NCBI RefSeq assembly: GCF_002278075.1
Contig: NZ_CP022989.1
Span: 1,860,001 to 1,924,000, forward strand
Reading direction: 5' to 3'
DNA from: Paraburkholderia aromaticivorans
Lineage (GTDB): Bacteria > Pseudomonadota > Gammaproteobacteria > Burkholderiales > Burkholderiaceae
DNA length: 64,000 bases
Shown here: positions 38,322 to 47,505 of the stretch, piece after piece
Layout: each line of letters begins with the position of its first letter
Numbering within the stretch: position 1 is the stretch's first letter
The notes under the pieces: model-generated
Databases searched by the model: none
The model's input: only the letters and a program-made list of their open reading frames with translations
Told to the model about the DNA's origin: nothing
Position numbers and translations under genes: made by a program

Positions 38322-38406
38322 TGTTCTGTCCTGCTGCGTGAGAGTTGAAAGAATCACAAACGTTGAGAAGGGCGCGCCGACGTTACGGCCGGCTCGACAC
38401 ACGACT

Positions 38407-38886
38407 TCATGCGCAAGCGCCTGCCGGCGGCGCCGCGCGGGCACACAGCGCGCACAGCCCGCTCAGTTCGACCACCTGGCGATGCACCTGGAAGCCGTGC
38501 GCCGGCGCGCTATGCGACAGCTGGTCGGCGAGATCGCCGCCGGGAATCTCGACCGTCGCGCCGCAGCGGTCGCACATCAGGAACTGGCTGCGATGCGGCA
38601 CCCCGACTTCGCAACAGGCCACGAACGCGTTCTTCGATTCGATCCGGTGGACGAAGCCATGCGCGAGCAGAAAGTCCAGCGCGCGGTAGACGGTCGTGGG
38701 CGGTACACGGCCGCGCTGCGGCTCGAGCGCGTCGAGCAGTTCGTAGGCGCCGATTGGCCGCTCGCTGGCGACGATCGCCTCATACACCTGACGACGCAGC
38801 GGCGTCAGCACGAGCCCGTGCAACACGGCGTGCGCTTCGGCATGTGCGAGGCGCACGGCGTGATGTTCTGCAATCGAGGTGGCCAT
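38407..38886 (-). CDS. zur: Fur-family zinc uptake regulator
   Basis: Zinc-dependent repressor of 159 residues. The winged helix (LTPLRRQVYEAIVASERPIG and VPPTTVYRALDFLLAHG) is followed by a dimerisation domain with the CDRCG motif and a C-terminal CALC, which together form the structural zinc site of Zur/Fur proteins. HRSQFLMCDRCG is Zur-like. First gene of the zur-znuACB operon. A Zur-box-like palindrome over its promoter implies negative feedback. The start ATG at 38886 gives the usual length. Confidence 0.9.
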   Translation of the reverse strand: MATSIAEHHAVRLAHAEAHAVLHGLVLTPLRRQVYEAIVASERPIGAYELLDALEPQRGRVPPTTVYRALDFLLAHGFVHRIESKNAFVACCEVGVPHRSQFLMCDRCGATVEIPGGDLADQLSHSAPAHGFQVHRQVVELSGLCALCARAAPPAGACA

Positions 38887-38950
38887 CGGCGAATGCTCCT
38901 GACGAAAAGGCGATCAAACGGCGGGGCTTCGAGGCGAAGCGAGGTCGCAA

Positions 38951-38979
38951 TGATATAACGTATCTCGAAATTTTGTCAG
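38951..38979 (-). promoter_or_regulatory. zur operon promoter with Zur-box-like site
   Basis: The 14 bases at 38951-38964 (TGATATAACGTATC) match the Zur core TGTTATAACATATC, as I recall it, at 12 positions. The site overlaps a candidate leftward promoter with -35 CTGACA (complement of 38974-38979) and a -10 near 38952-38957. It lies 65 bases upstream of zur, fitting zinc-dependent repression of zur-znuACB. Confidence 0.6.
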
Positions 38980-39094
38980 CGGGACGAGCGCAAAGTGGAT
39001 TAGCTGTCTTCGATTTCCCGTATTAGTGGGGTTCGAGGCGGCTACAACTGCGGATGTCCTGCCGCGCTGCACCATCGAAATCTGCTCGGGCGCC

Positions 39095-39148
39095 TTGACA
39101 TGACCCGGTGCGTATCCGATCATTCGATCACAAACAGAGCAATTGTTC
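39095..39148 (+). promoter_or_regulatory. Polyol transport operon promoter and operator
   Basis: A -35 TTGACA at 39095-39100 and a -10 GATCAT at 39118-39123 are 17 bases apart. Bases 39118-39148 hold two 12-base near-palindromes starting 19 bases apart: GATCATTCGATC and GAGCAATTGTTC. The same 31-base block, with 26 identities, and the same -35/-10 spacing occur in front of dalD. The second half-site lies at or just after the expected start of transcription, the geometry of a repressor site. GAGCGTTCGCTC at 39156-39167 may be a third half-site. The flanking spacer back to zur holds only the Zur site. Confidence 0.72.
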
Positions 39149-39205
39149 GCGCGACGAGCGTTCGCTCACCACGCCTCAAAAAGCGAAACGAACCGGAGAC
39201 AAGCA

Positions 39206-39988
39206 GTGGCGGCACGATTGCAAGACAAGGTGGCCATTCTGACGGGCGCGGCAAGCGGAATTGGTGAAGCCGTGGCCCGCCGATATCTGGACGAAGGCGC
39301 GCGCTGCGTGCTGGTCGACGTGAAGGCGGCAGACAGTTTCGGCGGCGCGCTGCGCAGCGCCTACGACGAACGTGTGCTGACCGTGAGCGCCGACGTCACG
39401 CGCCGCGACGATATCGAACGAATCGTGGCGAGCACGCTGGAGCGCTTCGGCCAGGTCGACATTCTGTTCAACAACGCGGCGCTCTTCGATATGCGCCCGA
39501 TCCTCGACGAATCGTGGGATGTGTTCGACCGCCTTTTCGCGGTCAACGTCAAGGGCATGTTTTTCCTGATGCAAGCCGTCGCGCGAAAGATGGTCGAGCA
39601 GGGGCACGGCGGCAAGATCATCAACATGTCGTCGCAAGCCGGCCGGCGTGGCGAGGCGCTCGTCTCGCACTACTGCGCGACCAAGGCGGCCGTGCTCAGC
39701 TATACGCAATCCGCGGCATTGGCGCTCGCGCGTCACCACATCAATGTGAACGGCATTGCGCCGGGCGTCGTCGATACGCCGATGTGGAACGAAGTCGACG
39801 CGCTGTTCGCACGCTACGAAAACCGGCCGCTCGGCGAGAAGAAACGCCTTGTCGGCGAAGCGGTGCCGCTCGGCCGCATGGGCGTGCCGGACGATCTGAC
39901 CGGCGCCGCCCTGTTTCTGGCATCGGCGGACGCCGACTACATCACCGCGCAAACCTTGAACGTCGACGGCGGCAACTGGATGAGCTGA
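39206..39988 (+). CDS. SDR-family polyol dehydrogenase (sorbitol/L-iditol dehydrogenase-like)
   Basis: NAD-dependent short-chain dehydrogenase of 260 residues. The cofactor loop TGAASGIG (around residues 15-22), NNAALFD, the catalytic Ser in NMSSQAGRRG and the YxxxK pair in HYCATK are intact, with the closing LNVDGGNWMS. The sequence type is close to sorbitol dehydrogenase SmoS. The GTG at 39206 is chosen because GGAG lies just upstream and the family N-terminus begins there. First gene of the polyol ABC operon, so it probably oxidises an imported sugar alcohol to a ketose. Confidence 0.85.
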   Translation: MAARLQDKVAILTGAASGIGEAVARRYLDEGARCVLVDVKAADSFGGALRSAYDERVLTVSADVTRRDDIERIVASTLERFGQVDILFNNAALFDMRPILDESWDVFDRLFAVNVKGMFFLMQAVARKMVEQGHGGKIINMSSQAGRRGEALVSHYCATKAAVLSYTQSAALALARHHINVNGIAPGVVDTPMWNEVDALFARYENRPLGEKKRLVGEAVPLGRMGVPDDLTGAALFLASADADYITAQTLNVDGGNWMS

Positions 39989-40060
39989 GTTCGCGCCGTT
40001 CATCGTCATTTTCGTAGAACAAACGCTGCATTACATAACGTACGAGAAAGGAGACAACAC

Positions 40061-41383
40061 ATGAAGCCAGCCCTCAAATCCACGCTAAAGGCGGTCAGCG
40101 CCGGCGCTGTCGCATGCTTTGCATTGAATGCGTCGGCGGCCACGGTGACGATCGCCACGCTGAACAATCCGGACATGATCGAGCTGAAGAAGCTCTCGCC
40201 CGAATTCGAAAAGGCGAATCCGGACATCAAGCTGAACTGGGTGATTCTCGAAGAAAACGTGCTGCGTCAGCGCGCCACGACCGACATCACGACCGGCAGC
40301 GGCCAGTTCGACGTGATGACGATCGGCGCGTACGAAACGCCGCAATGGGGCAAGCGCGGCTGGCTCACGCCGCTCACCAATCTGCCCGCTGATTACGATC
40401 TGAACGACGTCGTGAAGACGGCCCGCGACGGCCTGTCGAGCGGCGGCCAGTTGTACGCGCTGCCGTTTTACGTCGAAAGCTCGATGACGTATTACCGCAA
40501 GGACCTGTTCGCGGCCAAGGGGCTGAAGATGCCCGATCAGCCGACCTACGACCAGATCGCGCAATTCGCCGACAAGCTCACGGACAAAGCCAACGGCATT
40601 TACGGCATCTGTCTGCGCGGCAAGGCGGGCTGGGGCGAGAACATGGCCTACGGCACGACGGTGGTGAATACGTTCGGCGGCCGCTGGTTCGACGAGAAAT
40701 GGAACGCGCAGCTCACCTCGCCGGAATGGAAGAAGGCGATCACCTTCTACGTCAACTTGCTGAAGAAAGACGGCCCTCCGGGAGCGAGTTCGAACGGCTT
40801 TAACGAAAACCTCACGCTGATGTCGTCCGGCAAGTGCGGAATGTGGATCGACGCGACGGTTGCGGCCGGCATGCTCTACAACAAGCAGCAATCGCAGATC
40901 GCCGACAAGGTCGGCTTTGCCGCGGCGCCGATCGCGGTCACGCCGAAGGGTTCGCACTGGCTGTGGGCCTGGGCGTTGGCGATTCCAAAGTCGTCGAAGC
41001 AGGCCGACGCCGCCAAGAAGTTCATCACGTGGGCCACGTCGAAGCAGTACATCGAACTGGTCGCGAAGGACGAAGGCTGGGCCTCGGTGCCGCCGGGAAC
41101 GCGTCAATCCACGTACGCACGTCCCGAGTACAAGCAGGCCGCGCCGTTCGGCGACTTCGTGCTGAAGGCGATCGAAACGGCGGATCCAGATCATCCGACG
41201 CTCAAGCCGGTGCCGTACACCGGTGTGCAGTTCGTCGGGATTCCTGAGTTCCAGTCGTTCGGCACCGTGGTCGGTCAAAGCATCTCCGGCGCGATTGCCG
41301 GTCAGATGACGGTCGATCAGGCGCTGGCAGCCGGCAACGCCACGGCGGATCGCGCGGTGAAGCAGGCCGGCTACCAGAAGTAA
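40061..41383 (+). CDS. Polyol ABC transporter substrate-binding protein
   Basis: Periplasmic binding protein of 440 residues, extracellular solute-binding family 1. A signal peptide ends near residue 26 (LNASA-ATVT). The mature start TVTIATLNNPDMIELKKLSP and DVMTIGAYETPQWGKRGWL are typical of the SmoE/MtlE sorbitol-mannitol group. Two permeases and an ATPase follow. Binding specificity (sorbitol, mannitol, arabinitol) cannot be read from the sequence; the shared promoter with dalD favours arabinitol or a broad range. Confidence 0.9.
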   Translation: MKPALKSTLKAVSAGAVACFALNASAATVTIATLNNPDMIELKKLSPEFEKANPDIKLNWVILEENVLRQRATTDITTGSGQFDVMTIGAYETPQWGKRGWLTPLTNLPADYDLNDVVKTARDGLSSGGQLYALPFYVESSMTYYRKDLFAAKGLKMPDQPTYDQIAQFADKLTDKANGIYGICLRGKAGWGENMAYGTTVVNTFGGRWFDEKWNAQLTSPEWKKAITFYVNLLKKDGPPGASSNGFNENLTLMSSGKCGMWIDATVAAGMLYNKQQSQIADKVGFAAAPIAVTPKGSHWLWAWALAIPKSSKQADAAKKFITWATSKQYIELVAKDEGWASVPPGTRQSTYARPEYKQAAPFGDFVLKAIETADPDHPTLKPVPYTGVQFVGIPEFQSFGTVVGQSISGAIAGQMTVDQALAAGNATADRAVKQAGYQK

Positions 41384-41548
41384 GCCACTCGAGTTACGTG
41401 GCACGCGCCGGCTGACGCCCGTCAGCCGGCCCACGCAGCACAGCGGGCCGTCCCCGCCTGCGCATGCGCCGCGACATCGCAGGGTGTCGCTGCGGTTTTC
41501 ATGCGGTTTCAGACGGCGGCCCGCGCATTACCGAACAGGTGGTCAATC

Positions 41549-42484
41549 ATGCGTCCTTTGCGCCTACCTCTCATGCATGCCCATCCCCAGACAGAAAAAG
41601 AACGCGAAACTCACAAAGCCAATTCCGCCCGCTGGCTGGTCTCGCCGTCGGTCGCGGTGCTCGTTCTGTGGATGGCGATTCCGCTCGCGATGACGATCTG
41701 GTTTTCGTTCTCGCGCTACAACCTGTTGAACCCGGACCTCAAAGGCTTCGCGGGTTTCGACAACTATAAGTTTCTCGCCAGCGATCCGTCGTTCGGGCCG
41801 TCGATCGGACACACGCTCGAACTGATCATCTCGGTGCTGTTGATCACCGTGGTCGGCGGCGTGCTCATGGCGATCCTGTTCGACCGTAAGTTCTACGGCC
41901 AGGGCATCGCGCGGTTGCTCGCCATCGCGCCGTTCTTCGTAATGCCGACCGTCAGCGCGCTGATCTGGAAGAACATGATCCTGCATCCGGTGTATGGCCT
42001 GATCGCGCAGGGCATGCGCGCCATGGGCATGCAGCCGATCGACTGGTTCGCCGACTATCCGCTGTTCGCCGTGATCCTGATCGTCGCGTGGCAGTGGCTG
42101 CCGTTCGCCTTCCTGATTCTGTTCACGGCGATCCAGTCGCTCGATCAGGAGCAGAAGGAAGCGGCCCGCATCGACGGCGCGGGCCCCTTCTCGATGTTCT
42201 TCTATATCACGCTGCCTCACCTGAAACGGGCGATAGCGGTGGTGGTGATGATGGAAACGATTTTCCTGCTGTCGATCTTCGCCGAAATCTACACGACCAC
42301 GGGCGGCGGTCCGGGCACCGCGACCACCAACCTGTCGTACCTGATCTATTCGCTGGGCCTGCAACAGTTCGACGTCGGTCTCGCCTCGGCGGGCGGCATT
42401 CTCGCTGTGGTGCTGGCCAATATCGTGTCGTTCTTCCTCGTGCGGATGCTCGCGAAGAACCTGAAAGGGGAGTACGAAAAATGA
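41549..42484 (+). CDS. Polyol ABC transporter permease 1
   Basis: Inner-membrane permease of 311 residues with six main hydrophobic segments, MalF-like (SmoF/MtlF type). The coupling motif EAARIDGAGPFSMFFYITLPHL, which contacts the ATPase, is present. The ATG at 41549 is chosen because AGGTGG (41537-41542) lies 6 bases upstream. An internal ATG eight codons later (41573) and an upstream ATG at 41501 are alternatives. The stop overlaps the next gene (ATGA). The 165-base spacer before it holds no terminator. Confidence 0.9.
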   Translation: MRPLRLPLMHAHPQTEKERETHKANSARWLVSPSVAVLVLWMAIPLAMTIWFSFSRYNLLNPDLKGFAGFDNYKFLASDPSFGPSIGHTLELIISVLLITVVGGVLMAILFDRKFYGQGIARLLAIAPFFVMPTVSALIWKNMILHPVYGLIAQGMRAMGMQPIDWFADYPLFAVILIVAWQWLPFAFLILFTAIQSLDQEQKEAARIDGAGPFSMFFYITLPHLKRAIAVVVMMETIFLLSIFAEIYTTTGGGPGTATTNLSYLIYSLGLQQFDVGLASAGGILAVVLANIVSFFLVRMLAKNLKGEYEK

Positions 42485-43356
42485 GCCAGGTTGCCTCTAC
42501 ACCGGTGTCGAACACGACGCCCATGACCGTGCCGGCCAAGTCGCCGTTCGCCGCGATTCGCCGCGGCATCCCCGGCGCAATCGCGTGGCTCGTCGCCTTG
42601 CTGTTGTTCTTTCCGATCTTCTGGATGACGATCACCGCATTCAAAACGGAGCAGCAGGCCTATTCGTCGTCGCTATTTTTCATTCCGACGTTCGATAGCT
42701 TTCGCGAGGTATTCGCGCGCAGCAATTACTTTTCGTTCGCGTTGAATTCGGTGCTGATCTCCGCGGGCGTGACGATTCTGTGCCTGATTCTCGCCGTGCC
42801 GGCTGCGTATGCGATGGCGTTCTTTCCCACCCGCCGCACGCAGAAAGTGCTGCTGTGGATGCTCTCGACCAAGATGATGCCGTCGGTCGGCGTGCTGGTG
42901 CCGATCTATCTGCTGTGGAAGAACAGCGGGCTGCTCGATACGGTGTCGGGTCTCGTGATCGTCTACACGCTGATCAATCTGCCGATTGCGGTGTGGATGT
43001 CCTTCACGTACTTCGCCGAAATTCCACGCGACATTCTCGAGGCCGGGCGGATCGACGGCGCGGCGACGTGGCAGGAAATCGTCTATCTGCTGATGCCGAT
43101 GTCGCTGCCCGGGCTGGCCTCCACCGCGCTGCTGCTCGTGATCCTGTCGTGGAACGAAGCGTTCTGGAGTATCAACCTGTCGAGTTCGAACGCCGCGCCG
43201 CTGACCGTGTTCATCGCCTCGTACTCGAGTCCTGAAGGCCTGTTCTGGGCCAAGCTGTCCGCTGCTTCGCTGCTGGCGGTCGCGCCGATCCTGATTGTCG
43301 GCTGGCTGTCGCAGAAGCAACTGGTGCGCGGCCTCACGTTCGGGGCGGTCAAATGA
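42481..43356 (+). CDS. Polyol ABC transporter permease 2
   Basis: Inner-membrane permease of 291 residues, MalG-like (SmoG/MtlG type), with six hydrophobic segments. The ATPase-contact loop EAGRIDGAATWQEIVYLLMPM is present. The opening is a polar Ser/Thr/Pro stretch of about 25 residues before the first membrane segment. Start overlaps the previous stop; its own stop overlaps the HAD gene start (ATGA), so all three are coupled. Confidence 0.9.
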   Translation: MSQVASTPVSNTTPMTVPAKSPFAAIRRGIPGAIAWLVALLLFFPIFWMTITAFKTEQQAYSSSLFFIPTFDSFREVFARSNYFSFALNSVLISAGVTILCLILAVPAAYAMAFFPTRRTQKVLLWMLSTKMMPSVGVLVPIYLLWKNSGLLDTVSGLVIVYTLINLPIAVWMSFTYFAEIPRDILEAGRIDGAATWQEIVYLLMPMSLPGLASTALLLVILSWNEAFWSINLSSSNAAPLTVFIASYSSPEGLFWAKLSAASLLAVAPILIVGWLSQKQLVRGLTFGAVK

Positions 43357-44054
43357 CGGCAGGCACGACGGTAGGCAATTTCGCGCTGATCTGCGATTGC
43401 GACGGCGTGCTGATCGACAGCGAAGCCGTGGCGGCGCGCATGCTGGTGCGCGAACTCGAAGCGCGCTGGCCCGGCGCCGATGTCGAACCGGTGGTGCTGC
43501 CGCTGCTCGGATTGCGCATCGAAAAAGTGCTGCAAGGCACTGCCGCGCAACTCGGCAGAAGCCTCACGCTCGACGATATCGACGCGATCCGCCGGGGGGT
43601 GGAAGCCGCGGCGATGCAGGCGCCGACGGTCGAAGGCATCGAAACCGCGCTGGCTCAAGTGCCGCTCACCAAAGGTTGCGCGAGCAACAGCTTCCGGCCG
43701 TATGTGGAAACCGTGCTGGCGCGCACGGGGCTCGTGAAGTTTTTCGGCGACCGGCTGTTTTGCGCCGATGCGGTGCCGAATCCGAAGCCCGCGCCCGATG
43801 TTTATCTGGCGGCGGCCCGGGGGCTCGGGCTCGCGCCCTCGTGGTGCCTCGTGGTGGAGGACAGCGTGACGGGCGTGACGGCGGCGAGCGCGGCGGGTAT
43901 GACGGTGCTCGGTTTCATAGGCGGCGGTCATGCGAGCGATGCGCAGATCGACAAGCTCCATGCGGCGGGCGCGCGTCACGTATTCGACGACATGCAGCAG
44001 CTGCCGGAACTGGTCGCGCAATGGACGCTGAGCGTGACGGCCGCCGCGCCGTAA
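43353..44054 (+). CDS. HAD-superfamily phosphatase (phosphoglycolate phosphatase/beta-PGM-like)
   Basis: Subfamily IA HAD hydrolase of 233 residues. Motif I DCDGVLIDSE (nucleophile Asp around residue 15), motif II SN in CASNSFRPY, motif III Lys in NPKPAPDVYL, and motif IV EDSVTGVTAA are complete. Position inside a polyol import operon, with translational coupling to the permease, suggests it removes phosphate from a polyol or sugar phosphate or clears a toxic by-product. The substrate is not evident. Confidence 0.87.
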   Translation: MTAGTTVGNFALICDCDGVLIDSEAVAARMLVRELEARWPGADVEPVVLPLLGLRIEKVLQGTAAQLGRSLTLDDIDAIRRGVEAAAMQAPTVEGIETALAQVPLTKGCASNSFRPYVETVLARTGLVKFFGDRLFCADAVPNPKPAPDVYLAAARGLGLAPSWCLVVEDSVTGVTAASAAGMTVLGFIGGGHASDAQIDKLHAAGARHVFDDMQQLPELVAQWTLSVTAAAP

Positions 44055-44174
44055 AACGGCATACATGGCACGGGAAAGCGCGGCACCAGCATACGAATCA
44101 ACGCGGCAGCCTGGGGAAATTCAGGCAACCGAAGCAACGGACAAGCAACACATAGCATTACACGGAGACACATC

Positions 44175-45284
44175 ATGGCAAGCGTAACTCTGCGCAACAT
44201 CCGGAAGGCGTACGACGACAACGAAGTGATGCGCGACATCAACCTCGATATCGCCGACGGCGAGTTCGTCGTGTTCGTGGGCCCGAGCGGTTGCGGTAAA
44301 TCAACGCTGATGCGGATGATCGCCGGCCTCGAAGATATCAGCGGCGGCGATCTGACCATCGACGGCATGCGCGTGAACGACGTGGCGCCCGCCAAGCGCG
44401 GGATCGCGATGGTGTTCCAGTCGTACGCGCTATATCCGCACATGACGCTCTACGACAACATGGCGTTCGGCCTGAAACTCGCCGGCACCAAGAAGCCGGA
44501 AATCGACGCGGCCGTTCGCAACGCGGCGAAGATCCTGCACATCGACCATCTGCTCGACCGCAAGCCGAAGCAGTTGTCCGGCGGACAGCGTCAGCGCGTG
44601 GCGATCGGCCGCGCGATCACGCGCAAGCCGAAAGTATTTCTGTTCGACGAGCCGCTGTCGAATCTCGACGCCGCGTTGCGCGTGAAAATGCGCCTCGAAT
44701 TCGCGCGTCTTCATGACGAACTGAAGACCACGATGATCTACGTGACGCACGATCAGGTCGAAGCCATGACGCTGGCGGACAAGATCGTCGTGCTGTCGGC
44801 GGGCAATCTGGAACAGGTCGGCAGCCCGACCATGCTGTATCACGCGCCGGCCAACCGTTTTGTTGCGGGATTCATCGGTTCGCCGAAGATGAATTTCATG
44901 GAAGGTGTCGTGCAGTCGGTCACGCACGACGGTGTCACGGTGCGCTACGAAACCGGCGAGACACAGCGCGTCGCGGTGGAACCGGCCGCGGTCAAACAGG
45001 GCGACAAGGTGACGGTCGGCATTCGCCCCGAGCATTTGCATGTCGGCATGGCCGAGGACGGCGTTTCGGCCCGCACCATGGCGGTCGAATCGCTCGGCGA
45101 CGCGGCGTATCTGTATGCAGAGTCGAGCGTTGCGCCGGACGGGCTGATCGCGCGGATTCCGCCGCTCGAGCGGCATACCAAGGGTGAGACGCAAAAACTC
45201 GGCGCGACGCCGGAGCATTGCCATTTGTTCGACAGCGCGGGGAAAGCATTCCAGCGCAAGATCGTCGAAGTGCTGGCCGCGTGA
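44175..45284 (+). CDS. Polyol ABC transporter ATPase (UgpC/MalK/SmoK type)
   Basis: Cytoplasmic ATPase of 369 residues. Walker [11 protein letters not shown]-loop, signature LSGGQRQRV, Walker B VFLFDEP, switch His in [10 protein letters not shown], then a C-terminal TOBE/OB regulatory domain (about residues 240-369). The last 99 bases recur, with 12 differences, at 48151-48249. The gene itself is intact to its stop. A GC-rich hairpin follows at 45294-45313. Confidence 0.95.
   Translation: MASVTLRNIRKAYDDNEVMRDINLDIADGEFVVFVGPSGCGKSTLMRMIAGLEDISGGDLTIDGMRVNDVAPAKRGIAMVFQSYALYPHMTLYDNMAFGLKLAGTKKPEIDAAVRNAAKILHIDHLLDRKPKQLSGGQRQRVAIGRAITRKPKVFLFDEPLSNLDAALRVKMRLEFARLHDELKTTMIYVTHDQVEAMTLADKIVVLSAGNLEQVGSPTMLYHAPANRFVAGFIGSPKMNFMEGVVQSVTHDGVTVRYETGETQRVAVEPAAVKQGDKVTVGIRPEHLHVGMAEDGVSARTMAVESLGDAAYLYAESSVAPDGLIARIPPLERHTKGETQKLGATPEHCHLFDSAGKAFQRKIVEVLAA
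45186..45284 (+). repeat. Copy A of the duplicated ATPase-gene 3' end
   Basis: The last 33 codons of the polyol ATPase gene, including the stop. By my base-by-base count they match 48151-48249 at 87 of 99 positions without gaps. Differences in the final 60 bases are mostly at third codon positions. The two copies bracket the oxidase-containing insert. Confidence 0.9.
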
Positions 45285-45561
45285 GTTTTCCAAGGGCCGC
45301 CTTCTTGCGGCCCTGACTTCCGAACGCTGCAACGACTCTATGCCGCGCCCTTCGAGCACGGCATTTTTTTCATCAGTAATGCGTGGCTGCGTTGGTCGAC
45401 AGATCCATCCTGATCAATCGAGTGACGCGCAAGCGCTAACGTCCCGCCTATCCCATCTGCTCAACGCAACAGATCGCCGCATCCGGTCAACCGCGTGTAT
45501 CGTGATCGTTATGGTCATGTCATGAATAGTCATCGCCTCGCGAACGCCTAAAGAAAATAGC
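45285..45561. other. Left junction spacer of the inserted cassette
   Basis: Holds a GC hairpin GGGCCGC-CTTCTT-GCGGCCC (45294-45313) without a T-run, then about 240 bases of lower-GC, less biased DNA with no gene. No inverted terminal repeat, target duplication or integrase signature is apparent. No convincing promoter for the oxidase gene was found. Confidence 0.5.
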
Positions 45562-47361
45562 ATGGGGACTGAAATCTTCTTCCCATCAACAGGCATTCGA
45601 GCGAACGTGACCCACTCTCTTCAAGATGTTCTTACACCAGCGCCACGACGTAAATTCATTGCCGATATCGTCCGGCTCTCGGTGGCTGGGGTCGTGACCG
45701 GATGGACGCCGGTTTATCAGATCGCCGCGCACGCGCAAGGCGCCGCGCCTGTTCCGGCCAATTTTCCCGCCGGTATTCCGCTGTATAAACAGGCATTCCA
45801 GAATTGGAGCGGTGAAATCGCGATAGCGGACGTCTGGACAGCGTCGCCCGACACGCCCGCTGCTGTCGTCACGATTGTCAATTGGGCGCGCGCGAACGGA
45901 TATCGCATCAGGCCGCGCGGCTATATGCACAACTGGTCCCCGCTAACGATCGACCGGACCAGCGGGGCGTCACAAGTCGTCCTGCTCGACATGACGAGGT
46001 CGCTCAACGCAGTAACCGTGGACACGTCATCTCAGCCCGCACGCGTCACGGCGCAAACCGGCATTTCGATGGAAGCGTTACTCGCCACGCTGGAAAAATT
46101 CGGTCTGGGCGTGACGGCCTCGCCAGCTCCAGGTGACATTACGCTAGGCGGCGCTCTTGCGATCGGTGCGCACGGAACAGCCATACCCGCTTCCGGCGAA
46201 ACCGCTTTGAAGGGGCATACCTATGGCTCGCTGAGCAATCTGATCCTGTCGCTTACGGCGGTCGTGTTCGATGCCCAGAAACAGCAGTATGCGCTGCGCA
46301 CGTTCAAGCGAACCGATCCGGACATCGGTGCGTTGCTTGTTCATCTCGGCCGCGCGCTGATCGTCGAGGCGACGCTCGAAGCGGGCGTCAACCAGCGGCT
46401 GCGCTGCCAGAGTTTCGTGGATATTCCAGCATCCGAACTGTTCGCCCCGGCGAAGTCCGGAGGACGTACGATCGAATCGTTCCTCGAGCGCACAGGCCGG
46501 ATGGAGGCGATCTGGTTTCCGTTCACGAGTTGCCCGTGGCTCAAGGTGTGGACGGTGCAATCCCGCAAGCCGCTCTTCTCGCGGGAGGTGACGAAGCCCT
46601 ATAACTATTCATTTTCCGATTCCATCCCGCAGCCGCTGGCGGAGCTGATCAAACGCATCGTGATCGGGGGCGAACGCCACCTGACGCCGGCTTTTGGGCA
46701 GCTGCAGATGGGTATCGTCATGGCGGGGCTGGGCGTCACGTTCAGTGGCGACATCTGGGGCTGGTCGCGCAACGTTCTGCAATACGTCCGTCCTTCGACG
46801 CTGCGCGTGACCGCAAACGGCTACGCCGTGCTTGCCCGGCGTGCTGACGTGCAACGCGTCATCCACGAGTTCGTGCAGTTCTACCAGAACCGGGTCGAGG
46901 CCTACAGGCAACGCGGCGAATACCCAATGAATGGCCCTGTCGAAATCCGCGTGACCGGGCTCGACCAACCGGCCGATGCCGGGCCGGGTGCCGCCACACC
47001 GTCGCTTGCCGCACTCAAGCCGCGTCCAGACCATCCGGAGTGGAGCATCGCCGTCTACTTCGACATTTTGACGATGCCCGGCACGCCGGCGGCGAACGGT
47101 TTCTATCGCGAAATCGAGCAATGGATGATGTCGAACTACGCAGGCTCATATGCGACCGTGCGCCCCGAATGGTCGAAAGGCTGGGCCTATACAAATGCCG
47201 CCGCGTGGCAGGACAGCGTGATGATTGGCAGCACGATTCCGAATCTGTATTCCGAGGGACAGCCGTCAGGGGCCACCTGGAACACGGCGCGCAATACGCT
47301 TAACCGCCACGATCCGCACCGCATCTTTTCTTCCACGCTGCTTGACTGTCTGCTCCCTTAA
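45562..47361 (+). CDS. Type II cholesterol-oxidase-like flavoprotein (VAO family), Tat-exported
   Basis: FAD enzyme of 599 residues. A twin-arginine signal (Arg29-Arg30 in PRRKFIADI, followed by VRLSVAGVV) predicts folded export. Residues about 88-285 form a PCMH-type FAD domain with RGYMHNWSPL, where His123 sits where type II cholesterol oxidases bind FAD covalently. A cholesterol-oxidase substrate-binding domain follows, with WFPFTSCPWLKVWT and the C-terminal NRHDPHRIFSS. The true substrate could be another steroid or alcohol. The gene lies between the two ATPase-end repeats, apart from any steroid-degradation genes, and its codon bias is weaker than in the neighbours. The start is uncertain; a GTG at 45607 also precedes the Tat motif. 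Confidence 0.83.
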   Translation: MGTEIFFPSTGIRANVTHSLQDVLTPAPRRKFIADIVRLSVAGVVTGWTPVYQIAAHAQGAAPVPANFPAGIPLYKQAFQNWSGEIAIADVWTASPDTPAAVVTIVNWARANGYRIRPRGYMHNWSPLTIDRTSGASQVVLLDMTRSLNAVTVDTSSQPARVTAQTGISMEALLATLEKFGLGVTASPAPGDITLGGALAIGAHGTAIPASGETALKGHTYGSLSNLILSLTAVVFDAQKQQYALRTFKRTDPDIGALLVHLGRALIVEATLEAGVNQRLRCQSFVDIPASELFAPAKSGGRTIESFLERTGRMEAIWFPFTSCPWLKVWTVQSRKPLFSREVTKPYNYSFSDSIPQPLAELIKRIVIGGERHLTPAFGQLQMGIVMAGLGVTFSGDIWGWSRNVLQYVRPSTLRVTANGYAVLARRADVQRVIHEFVQFYQNRVEAYRQRGEYPMNGPVEIRVTGLDQPADAGPGAATPSLAALKPRPDHPEWSIAVYFDILTMPGTPAANGFYREIEQWMMSNYAGSYATVRPEWSKGWAYTNAAAWQDSVMIGSTIPNLYSEGQPSGATWNTARNTLNRHDPHRIFSSTLLDCLLP

Positions 47362-47371
47362 CGCAGGCGGC

Positions 47372-47405
47372 GAGCGGGTCCGCGCGATCGGCAGCGGACC
47401 CGCTC
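47372..47405 (+). terminator. Hairpin after the oxidase gene
   Basis: GAGCGGGTCCGC (47372-47383) pairs perfectly with GCGGACCCGCTC (47394-47405) around a 10-base loop, directly after the stop. There is no T-run, so termination may be partial or factor-assisted. Confidence 0.6.
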
Positions 47406-47505
47406 TCAACCGGCTCCAGCATTGAACGGCGACTCGTCGCGAGCCGCTGACCAATACCCGGCCAGACGGGTTATCTGGCACGCAAAATCAACAGAGGAAA
47501 TCAGA

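Noticed and set aside
40032..40045. TTACATAACGTAC, similar to the Zur-box-like site
   Set aside because: It shares only the ATAACGTA core, lacks the outer symmetry, and lies inside a polyol operon with no zinc link.
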